Part shown: in pieces, positions 54,749 through 64,000 of the stretch
How positions within the stretch are numbered: the stretch's first letter is position 1
Layout: the number at the start of each line of letters is the position of its first letter
Assembly (NCBI GenBank): GCA_032164245.1
Contig: JAVMKO010000003.1
Coordinates: 82,194,390-82,258,389 of the forward strand
Origin: Sternotherus odoratus
Lineage: Eukaryota; Chordata; Testudines; Kinosternidae
Direction: 5' to 3'
Length of the DNA: 64,000 nt
The notes under the pieces: generated by a model
The model's database searches: none
Told to the model about the DNA's origin: nothing
Seen by the model: only the letters and a program-made list of their open reading frames with translations
Translations under genes and position numbers: made by a program

Positions 54749-54781
<33 letters not shown>
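54749..54781. repeat. (TA)n microsatellite
   Basis: Perfect alternating TA run of about 33 bp, just beyond the GC-rich SGK1 upstream region. Confidence 0.9.
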
Positions 54782-54784
<3 letters not shown>

Positions 54785-54924
54785 ACACAGCATTCCCAAC
54801 CCCAAGCAGTCAAATATCAGGAGTCTGGTCCCTGGGAAATCCTGAGATTGATTTAGGAATCATGAGATTTTTAAAAAGTAACTGTACCCTTCCTTTTGTT
54901 TCTCTTCTGGTTTTTGAACCTCAG

Positions 54925-55127
54925 GATATGTCTACACAGCAAAGAAAAACCTGTGGCTGGCCTGTGCCAGGGGGCTCGAGCTGCGGGGCGGTTTCATTGC
55001 TGTGTAGACTTCTGGGCTTGGGCCGCAGCCTGAGCTCTGGGATTCTCCCAATTGTAGCCATAGCCCTGCAAGCCTGAGACACCTAGCATGGGCCAGGGTG
55101 GGTGTCTAGTTGCTGTGTAGACATACC
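54925..55127. mobile_element. palindromic hAT-like MITE, 16-bp perfect TIRs
   Basis: TATGTCTACACAGCAA at 54927-54942 and its exact reverse complement at 55110-55125. The interior is GC-rich with no coding capacity. Confidence 0.8.
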
Positions 55128-56023
55128 CAACACTCAGAGCATATATTACATAATGGCTAGACGCTTACTTTAAACAATGAAAGCTGAGATTTTGATGTAA
55201 TTACAGTACTACAGGAGTTGGTGTTTTGAGAAAACCATCAATTATAATGAGAGGTGGTAACACTGTGTGAGCCACTGGTGTGGGATAGGAATGTACTTGG
55301 TACAAACTAGATAAAGCAAAAGAGCCAAATAAATATAATAATGCCTCTTGTGTAATAATAATAACACTTTGATATCACCTCCATCCGAGGGCCTGAAAGT
55401 GCTTGATAAATAGTGAATTAAGACTCCTGAACTAATACAATATTCATTTTAATGGGTAAAGTGATAATGTTTTTGTATTTACAGACTTTTCAGACCAAAA
55501 ATAAAAAAGAAAAGATAGATTACTCAATTAACAGGAGAAATAGAATTAATTTGACTATAATATTATAACCATGTCATAAAACAGGACTTTTTCAAATAAG
55601 TGTATCTCATGTCAGTGTCAAAGGGATATTGTTGTTGTTATTGTCCTGTCCAAAGGCCAGGATCAGCCCTGGGACCCCACTGTGGTGAGCTCTCTGAAGC
55701 GTATAGCAAGACAGTCTCTAAAAAGCTTGCAATCCTATTAAAAAGAAGGCATAACAAATAGGTTTAGAAATCAATAGAAGGGAGAAGGAAGTCAAGGACA
55801 AGGGTAACAGTCATAGCATCCCACTATTACATAGCTTAGCTGGTGCACAATTCAAATACAAAAAGGATGTGATGCAATTTGTCCCACTGAATGACCACAC
55901 AGTTTACAGTTAAAAAAGAACTGTTCCCCTAGCTTTGGACCAGGGACCTATGCACTTGAAAGCAGCCTCTGCAGCTGTTGGAAGCATATGTGGAAGTTCT
56001 ATAGGCTTCTCATCTTAGAGGAG

Positions 56024-57060
56024 CATTTCTCAAATGCAGCCACTGTGGTGGCCGTATATGGCCACCAGTGACTTTTGGGGGGGCCACGACAGCTTCTTAG
56101 GCAGTGATGGGGTAGGGAGGAAAGCAGTAACCTCTTCCTATTGTTGCTGTATGCGCCTTGGTGTTTCCTGGCCCTGCCAGCAGGGGATAGTACACTGAGC
56201 TGCCTCTGGAGACATGGGGCACAACATTGAAGGAAATCTTGGACTCTGCAAGCAGCCAGTGAGTTCCTGACCCACCTCCCCAGGGCAGTGGAGCTCCAGT
56301 CATGGGACTTCAGGCCCTGGTTGCAGGGAGGTGGGACTCAACACACAGCTCTTCATCACTAGGGTGACCATATTTCCAAAAGACAAAACAGGACATGGCA
56401 TGGGGCTAGCTTGAGCTCTCCCCACCTTCCCTGTGTGGGGCTGATTGGACCCACTCACCTGAACCCCCCTTCCCACTTGGGGCTGGCCCAAGCCACTTGC
56501 CCAAGTTTTGCCTGCCCCCTATGCAGAGCTGGCGTCACTGCTTGCTCAAGCCCTGCCTGCCCCCCCACCAGAACCCTGCCTCCCCATTTGCCTGGAGCTG
56601 GCATGGCCACTCACCTCTCGTCCCACACATTCCTCTCCACCCCACTTTTGCCAAAAAAGTTAGGACGGCTGGAACAGGGCTTAAAAAAGGACTGTCCTGG
56701 CCAAAACGGGACATATGGTCACCCTACTCATTGCCCCAGCCTCCTTTGCTTCTCCCTCCACATCCAGTGCTTCATTTGCGCTGGAGCTGAGCCTGGGCAC
56801 CTGTAGGGTTAGTATGTCGAAGCCAAGGCACCTCAGTTACCAGTCCCAGCGCAGGCAGCAGGAAGCTTATGTTTGTTAATATCACTTTTCACAGCCTCCC
56901 AGCTAGCTAGCCAGTCTCCTGTGATGTCTGCGTACTATATGTACCTATTTTTCCCCTAAAGTTAATTAAAGTATTTTAAGAAAAAGTGTCAGAATGGCCA
57001 CCAGCAAGAGTTGGTGGCTGCACTCTGAGGCCACCAAAAATTTTGTCATGAGACCCCCTA
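56024..57060. mobile_element. composite repeat with inverted GGTGGCTGCA-like ends
   Basis: The left end has TTCTCAAATGCAGCCACTG and GGCCACCAGTGACTTTT. The right end, reversed, has GGTGGCCTCAGAGTGCAGCC. A separate element (56360-56726) is inside it. The boundaries are approximate. Confidence 0.4.
56360..56726. mobile_element. MITE with TAGGGTGACCATAT inverted repeats
   Basis: Left TAGGGTGACCATAT and right ATATGGTCACCCTA are exact reverse complements (14 bp), 367 bp end to end. No clear target-site duplication was resolved. Confidence 0.75.
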
Positions 57061-58943
57061 CCTTAGAGGATGCTCACTATTTAGAGGACTATTTATCCTA
57101 ATGTAGCTACTACTTAATGCTGGTTAGTCATGGTAAACCTGTCTTTGACTGCCCTTTCCCCAGGGACGCTCACAGCCTCCCCCCCTCCCCCCCCCAACCA
57201 ATATGACAACTTGGCTCTTGGGAATGATGCTGGTAAATACGTTGACCTCCCCTCTCCTTAAGCTGCTGTGCAACTCCCTCGCCATTTAAGCCCCAGCTCA
57301 GGAAAGGATTCAAATGAGGTATATTCTATGGACCTTGGTGAATCATGTTTTTCGTTTTTGGTTCTAAACAGCTTGATTCAACTGTACCAGGACGAGTTTG
57401 ACCTTCTGTGTGAAGGAGACAGTTCAAAATTCTGCAGATATTTTCTGCAATATCATGCCTTGCTATGTGTTATCGGCACAGAGATAGAATCTAGGCCTTG
57501 GTATGTCTTGCTCTTCAATTACATTAATAATATCACTGGCTCTGGACACTACAAGCAGAGATTGCACTTCTATTGCCCTTTCTTCTCTGAAGTAAAAGAT
57601 GAAAGTTTTAATCTGCTTACTGTAAATCCCTGCAGAGCACGCTTTCATCTCTGACCTTATAATTTAGTTTCACCTGCAACAAACAAAACTCTCAGTCCAG
57701 CACTTCAGGCTGCCCCCTGAAAATGATGTCAAGTTGCATCAACTAGATAAGAACTATATAATGGCTTTGATAATAACCCCAACGGCTGTTTAAATTCAGG
57801 AGATTTAGGATGCTGTCAAAAGGTTGCTGGACATTGTTTTGACAGGGAGGTCATTAGTTAAAACTCCTACTGAGCTGACTAGAAGGAACACCATCAGCTG
57901 ATTTCAGTGTTGTGTTCTGCCAAACATAAATTGTGTCCATTTTTTATTTCACTTTTCTGCTACTCTAAGAGCAGGTTTACTGCATTGTCAATAAGAGGCT
58001 CTAATGCCGAGGGATTATACTCACCGGATCATAAAGTGATGAAATGCCATTTTGAGGGAAAAGCAATTCCCTTCTTTGTAGAAAGCATCAAAAATTTACA
58101 GCCTTTTAGATACACTGACCTGTACTTAAAGCATCTGATAAATGATGTCCCCAACTTCCATTTTAATTGCAGTATACTGATTCTATTCTATTCTATACAG
58201 ATTGTTATACTGCCCTCATCACCACAGTATGTGAATGCCTTCCAGTAGTGCATAAAGTGGCATGACGTCTGTCACACGTGAGCCATTCTCTCTCCCATCT
58301 TCTCCCCATGGGAAGAATTGTGTGTGCAATGTAGTGTTTTGTATTGGTAGGGAGTTTTTTGTTGTTGTTGTTTTAATGCAGACAGTTTTCTATATGTGTA
58401 TGTTAGAGAAGATAACGTTATGGAATGTTGCCTGGCACTTGGAGTGGAAGGGGATGAGGTTTGTCCTTAGTTCCAGAGGTAGTGCATTCCACAGACTAGC
58501 TCACTAGAAAGTTCTGTCTTCTGCACAGATGAGCTTTTCCCTGATAGTAGACTATTGTTGATAATTCACCCATAGTAATAAGAAAGAGAGGGTTGTAGAA
58601 AGCTGCTTTGGATGGTTTACTATGAGTTGCCCTGGCTGGATTACTAAAAGACTATACACTACTGAATAACCTGACCTGCTTAGTGTGCCTGCCCCTCCCC
58701 CCAAATGAAGTGGGTTCGGTGAGTGATATCTGAATAAATTACTCCCATTATGACCCTATAATAATGGCCTATGGTTGGGGAGAATTTGGTTTTAGCAGAA
58801 TTCAACACCACTACTATAGTAATGAGACAAAAAGCACATAAAGATGGATAGGTGATAAAAGGAGGATGGTCAGAAGAAAGAAAGAAAGATTCTTAATTAT
58901 ACCAAGAACAATCTTTCCTCTCCTCTTGGTTCAAACACAACTA

Positions 58944-59080
58944 CCGTGTTTCCCCGAAAATAAGACAGTGTCTTATATTAATTTTTGCTCCCAAAATTAC
59001 ATTACATTATATTACAGCGAGAGGCAAAACTGGAAGTACGTCTTATTTTCGGGGGATGTCTTACTTTCGGGGAAACAGGG
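58944..59080. mobile_element. palindromic Tc1/mariner-type MITE, TA duplication
   Basis: Left CCGTGTTTCCCCGAAAATAA; right, reversed, CCCTGTTTCCCCGAAAGTAA. TA flanks both ends (58942-58943 and 59081-59082). Length 137 bp. Confidence 0.78.
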
Positions 59081-59847
59081 TAAGCTGCACAACTGACATG
59101 TAGTATGTTCTGAAGAATAAGTAGTGCACCATGTATAATTTTGCAATTCTGGCACTGAGGTTTTTCTGTTCATATTTAGCAGCAGCCACATTTGAAAGAT
59201 ATTAACAGAGATGTATAATAGACGTTTTCTGTCAGAGTTATGATGCTAAAGAAGTTTCTCCTGCACCTTTCACTTGATACATACTGTATATGTTAAAATA
59301 CAAATGATACCCAATCTAATCTAGCTATCTATTTGTCTGTCTACCCGCTTATCTGCCAGTCTAGGGTTTCATAGGGTGTCTGTTACCATGGTATCTCAGT
59401 GCCTTTTATGTACACACAAAAACCTATCATGACTATTGTATAGTGTTATCTTAAAAGAAAGATATCCCTTTAGGCCTGTAAGCCCTCCAGCAACACAGAA
59501 GTTGAGTTCCGACTAAATGCCTTAGTGAGCAAGTCAGAGAAAGAAGAGCAATTTTTGCTAGAGGCAGATATAGCGGACTCTTCACTTGACAATACACCTT
59601 GGGTTTTCTTTGTCTCTAGCGGAATATGGGAATAAAGACAGGCTGAATTTATCCATTTTTATGCTCTCTACTCTTACACTTGTCACTTTTTGATTCCTTC
59701 GAATTTTTAGAAGATTGTCTTTCAGGAAGAGTAACAGGCCATTTGGGAGGAAGGCAGGTAGATGATGAATACATGAAACACAGTCTTTTATTTATCAGAA
59801 TATCCTTCCAATGGTTCACAATACAGATCAAATTTGCTTTTTAGAGG

Positions 59848-60134
59848 ACATCTACACTGCAGCATTGAGTCTCAAAGCCTGGGTCAGCTGATTTGGACTG
59901 GGGTGGCTCAGGTTGTTTGGCTAGAAAGTGCAGCAGAGATGTTTAGACTCAGACTGGAACCAAGACTCTGAGACTGTCCCTGCCCCTTCTAGGTTTTCAG
60001 AGCCAGGGCTCCAGCCCAAGCCCAAATAGCTACACCGTGGTTTTCAGCCTCTCAGCCCAAGCCCTGTGAGCCTGAGTCAGCTGACCTGGGCCAGCCATGG
60101 CTGTGCCATGGGTCTTTTATTGCAGTGTAGATAT
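59848..60134. mobile_element. palindromic hAT-like MITE
   Basis: ACATCTACACTGCA on the left and TGCAGTGTAGATAT on the right are inverted copies. The interior contains inverted GCCTGGGTCAGCTGA and TCAGCTGACCTGGGCC blocks. Confidence 0.75.
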
Positions 60135-60149
60135 ATATATCTTTGGTTA

Positions 60150-60255
60150 CACAGGGCCATTAACTTCAGTGGTGTTACTCCAGTTATATATCAGTGTGAC
60201 CAAGAGCAGTTTCTCCAGATTTGCACTAGTGTAACTGAGAGCAAAATAATTTGGT
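60150..60255. repeat. short palindromic interspersed repeat unit
   Basis: It contains GGTGTTACTCCAGTTATATA and CACTAGTGTAACTGAGAGCA, resembling the unit at 7060-7147. It directly follows the palindromic transposon at 59848-60134. Confidence 0.45.
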
Positions 60256-61585
60256 CCTTTGTATAGGAAAGGAGTGTTACTACTTCTGCCCTAGGCAAGG
60301 GGATCAAGCAATGTAGCCAACCTACGTATTTTTGTGTGGGCACTAAGGAGTCCCTTCAGATAGGTAGAAGAAGTTATCAAAACTGATATCAGCCATACAT
60401 ATGACTATTCCAGAAGCTTCATACATAAAGGTTGTGGAGTTGTAACACATCCCGATGAAGCACAGGTTTTGTCAAGATTTGTCCAACTGTCCATCTATTT
60501 ACAGCACAAGAAAAAAATCTGAGCACCACAACATTCCTGTGAGACAGGGAAGCACTTTAGAACCTAAGTTCCACTGTCAATGAGATTTTGGCTTCTTAGT
60601 GCCTAAATCCCTTTAAAAATGAGATTTAGACTCCTTTGTGATGCTGAGTGCAGCAGTGCCTAAATATCTTTACAAATCTGGGCCAAAGGTCAGATAAGAA
60701 ATCTGCAGCAGAACCAGGAATTGAACATAGGTTTCCAGAGGCTCAGTCTCATGTTTCAGCTACTAGACCATCTTCTTGTGTCTGAACTAAGATCCTGTGG
60801 ACGTCAGCGAGCACGATTCTCACATGCCACAGTTAAAAGCTTTGTGAGTGATGTATTGTTAATGATAGTGAGACCAGCTTTAGGCAAGCCTACTGCTGGC
60901 AGCTACTATACAAGTTTCTTCCCTGTCAATGTATCTACCACTATGCTTCTTCACAGAGACTAGTAACCATGATGAAATACATAGGCAATATAAAGGATAA
61001 GGCCATCAAACTGTTTTTTGCTTGTGATTCAAGGGAGGATTTGAACCCCACAGAGAAGTGTATAGTGCATTCACACAACCTTACCACCTACCTGCCATCA
61101 TGTTCAGTTTTTATATAGCACTGTTAACTTATGGCATCACCAGCACTCACACTATGGCAGACCACTATTGCCAAGCGAGTGCTTTTTCCATGCTGTTTTA
61201 TCACCACAAAGAATTAAAACTGCTGAAAAACCAAAAAAGGTTCCATATATACACATAAAAACAAATAGATCCAGCTGTACAACTCTGTACTGTGGGCTTC
61301 CTCTCTTTTACTCTCTGATTTTAACCCTCTGTCCTCTTCTTGCACTAACTACTGAGGATTTTTCTTTGTAGAACTTCCATTAGGCTAAGATGTTCAAACT
61401 TGGGTTAGTTACGTTTGACACCTAAACACAAAAAGAATAATGGAGACCTAAGTAAAAGTTGTCTGATTTTCGTTGATTCTAATAGGAGCTGTGGGCACTT
61501 GGAAAACAGGCTACTTTTACGTAAATGCCTGAATATAGATTTGTGCTGAACTTGGGTATCCAAGTTTGCAAATTCTGGCCTTAGC

Positions 61586-61690
61586 TTTCATAGATTCGTA
61601 GATTTTAATACCAAAAGGAACCATTGGATCATTTAATCTGACCTATAAAATACAGGCCATAGCATTTCATACAGTTCCTCTTGCACTGAA
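61586..61690 (-). mobile_element. CR1-like LINE 3' fragment
   Basis: TTCATAGATTCGTAGATTTT, then TTAATCTGACCTATAAAATA, resembling a reversed CR1 tail. Confidence 0.55.
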
Positions 61691-62235
61691 CCCAATAAAT
61701 TAACTTCTGAGGGCCCTTGGCCCTTTCCCCTAGCTCTCAAGCATGACTATCACAAAACGGCCCACCTGTTCAGGTATAGAAAGCAGGAGTGTTTTAAAAA
61801 GCACTGACATCCTGCAGACATGTAATTGACCAACATGCTTAATGAGTGTGCAAAGCGCACAACATGCATAACACCACTGATAGCAAGAACCCATATTTGG
61901 AAGTAAGCCACTCTCCAAATTAATGCTGAAAATTCTGCAACAGAATCACCTCATTGTAGTTTCTGCCTCTAGCAGACTGGACTACTAACTATGGTGTGAC
62001 TGATATGTAATCCTCAATTTGACACTAATCCATATACCTGTGGTGAGGTGAATATAATATTTCCCTGCTCTGGCTAGCTGAATGTCACTTATTGATCTTC
62101 CATTCCATATAGTTTAATAAAGCTGTAGAATATTCTATTCAAGAAAATATTGCTAGACAGAACATGGTAATGAGAATCAGCTTCAGGCATGCAGTGTTCT
62201 GAATAGTTTTCTGAACAGATTGACTGTTAAAATGC

Positions 62236-62338
62236 TAGAGAGACAAGATGGAGGAGGTAATATCTTTTTTTGGACCAACTTTTGTTGTCTCACCTCATGT
62301 CTCTAATATCCAGGGACCAACGCAGCTATAGCTACTAC
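62236..62338 (-). mobile_element. short SINE-like insertion with 13-bp TSD
   Basis: ACTGTTAAAATGC occurs exactly at 62223-62235 and 62339-62351. The 103-bp insert, read on the minus strand, starts with a tRNA-like head (GCTGCGTTGGTCCCTGG). Confidence 0.8.
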
Positions 62339-62404
62339 ACTGTTAAAATGCGGGGGAGGTTCCTGACTGCCAGGCAAATGAATGCCTAGGAATGGTGCAG
62401 TATA

Positions 62405-62580
62405 ATCTTAGCACTTTCCATTTGGAGATATCAAAGCACTCTACAAATCTAGGTAAACTTTATTAATCCCAAATTACTGATGAGCAAACTGATGCATTCA
62501 GAGGTTAAGCAAATTGCTCAAGGTCTCACAACAAAATAGGAGCTAAACTCAGGTGTCCTGATTAGACTGGCACCCACCAC
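62405..62580. mobile_element. MIR-like SINE fragment
   Basis: Contains AAAGCACTCTACAAATC, GATGAGCAAACTGATGCA and CTCAAGGTCTCACAACA, the MIR core and flank pattern. Confidence 0.55.
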
Positions 62581-62744
62581 TGACATATGAAATAGCCAAA
62601 CCAACAGGCTAAATGGCTGCCCAGGGGATCAATGGTGGCAAAGCCTATCCACAATTCAGATATATGATGTACTTACTTGAAATTCATGCAGATGAAGTTT
62701 TCAGTAGAATTTTACAGAATACTGCTAATACCATTCATAATAAT

Positions 62745-62900
62745 TTTCACTTACGCATTTTTTAGCCAAGGATCTCAAAGGCCTTTACAAAGTCAAGTAT
62801 CAGTATGAGCATTTCAAAGATGGGGAAACTGAGGCACAGAGACGTTAAATGACTTGCTCAAAGTCAAATGCCAATTCTGTGTCAGAGTTTGAAGGCTCAC
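62745..62900. mobile_element. MIR-like SINE fragment
   Basis: Contains GATCTCAAAGGCCTTTACAA, GATGGGGAAACTGAGGCAC and GACTTGCTCAAAGTCA. Confidence 0.6.
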
Positions 62901-64000
62901 ATTCCCATGTTAAACCTCCCTACTAGATGGCTGTCCACATGACACTTTGGCTGCATCCATAGCAGAACAATACAACAGGCTCTTGCTGAGCTTACTGAAT
63001 CAAAACCCATTCTGCCCTCAAAATTCAGTGAGATTCAGATTCCACTTTTGACCCATCTCTAATTTCAAGACTTACACCTTTTTCAAAATTACCCTTTGGG
63101 TGAGAAATTATCAGATCACAAATGAATTTGTTTAGAAAATTTGATACAATTCTATTTGGTTATTTCTGAGATATGAGAGTGTGAAAACCTACAAAGTCAA
63201 ATAGAGACAAGTAACAGAGTTGACTGGGTAGTTCAGCTTTAGACTATACCTTATCTGTTTGAAGACTTGTAATAAATGGTAGTGAAATAACCCAACCCTA
63301 TCTGTAGGTAAGTCCCTTAAATCCTTCTTTCAAGCCATGTTCATCCTGTATTTAGTGTTTCATGTGAATTTCTAAGCAGTCACGTGAGCACCTGTAATTA
63401 TTGCTGTGATCCTTTACTAAATATTTATTGTAAACGTATATATCAGCACAGTTTGTCAATATCCACAGTACTTCTGACTCTTTCAGCCAGTTTGAGGTCA
63501 TGCTGATGACAGATCTGCAGTCACCCGATTCCCCAGAGCATTCACCTCAATTCTTTGAGGAATGTTTGTCTTTAGATGTTGCAACCACCACCAGAGCACT
63601 TTTGCAGTTCTTTGGACAGATGACTTGAATCACAGAGTAACATAAAAACATTTCTGTTCATGCTCTTATATTAATTAAGAAGGTTATTACATGTACGGTA
63701 GGGATGCAAGAATCAGTAATCTCATTCATTAGAGATAGGCTAATGGGAAAATCTGATTACAAAACTGTAATTGGAGGGTAGTGATGTCATAAACTGTGTG
63801 TACTGAAAACATTGATAACATTAGCAGCATCCACCTCTGTTTTTTAAAATCCCTCCTAATCCATATGATGCAAAGAAAATTCATGTTTAATATCAGCTGT
63901 AGTGTTTTTAAATATTAAGGGTTGTTATGATAGCAGGGCCTCGGAACCCAGCATGGAAGTTCAGTTCATTGCTTAAAACTCATCTCTGACAGGGTTAGGA

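Larger units (their letters stand above)
54451..64000. other. intergenic region upstream of SGK1
   Basis: This 9.5-kb stretch has no recognised gene. It carries a TA microsatellite, several palindromic DNA transposons, MIR-like fragments, a short CR1 tail and a SINE with target-site duplication. Two open frames at 57268-57654 and 57907-58248 have no recognisable family and no splice context that I could support. Confidence 0.75.

Noticed and set aside
57268..58248. two plus-strand open frames (128 and 113 codons)
   Set aside because: No recognisable protein family, no paired splice sites that I could defend, and ordinary AT-rich composition. They could be chance frames or untranslated sequence.

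Overview
This is vertebrate nuclear DNA: AT-rich, interspersed-repeat-rich, with interrupted genes using GT/AG splice sites. The repeats (CR1 LINE tails, many short hAT-like and Tc1/mariner-like elements, MIR-like fragments, and a Pol III SINE whose head reads GTAGCCGTGTTAGTCTG) point to a non-avian reptile, most likely a turtle. That is inference from remembered repeat families, not a database search.

Two genes are present, both on the minus strand, in the order of the human 6q23 neighbourhood. (1) SLC2A12 (GLUT12) is partial. Exon 1 (16983-17109) and the large exon 2 (8467-9804) are intact and encode the first 488 residues. Exons 3-5 were not seen in the remaining 8.4 kb and should lie left of the window. 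(2) SGK1 is complete. Twelve coding exons between 45206 and 50058 splice, with canonical sites and consistent phases, into 1296 nt (431 residues plus stop), the same length as human SGK1 isoform 1. All key residues are present: Lys127, Asp222, the DFG Asp240, T-loop Thr256, the PPFY motif at 295-298 and hydrophobic-motif Ser422. A TATA box lies at 50188-50194 on the minus strand. The upstream GC-rich region (about 50.2-54.4 kb) holds an AP-1 site beside an imperfect glucocorticoid-response-like element, a kappaB match and a CTCF-like motif.

Layout: 1-8466 SLC2A12 intron 2; 8467-9804 exon 2; 9805-16982 intron 1 (with a CR1 interrupted by a short DNA transposon); 16983-17115 exon 1; 17.1-44.0 kb intergenic and repeat-rich; 44.0-45.2 kb SGK1 3'UTR; 45.2-50.16 kb SGK1; 50.2-54.4 kb SGK1 promoter and GC-rich upstream region; 54.4-64.0 kb intergenic with more repeats.

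The most informative non-genic structures are nested transposons with readable target-site duplications. A decayed hAT element with a transposase remnant (24.65-26.65 kb) is broken by a 445-bp element with 16-bp perfect terminal repeats and an exact 8-bp duplication, and by a SINE with an exact 12-bp duplication. A CR1 tail at 33.4-33.6 kb is split by a 151-bp hAT-type element with an exact 8-bp duplication. A 965-bp sequence at 42023-42987 has Helitron-like ends and carries a G-rich minisatellite. I found no evidence of a previously undescribed gene system.
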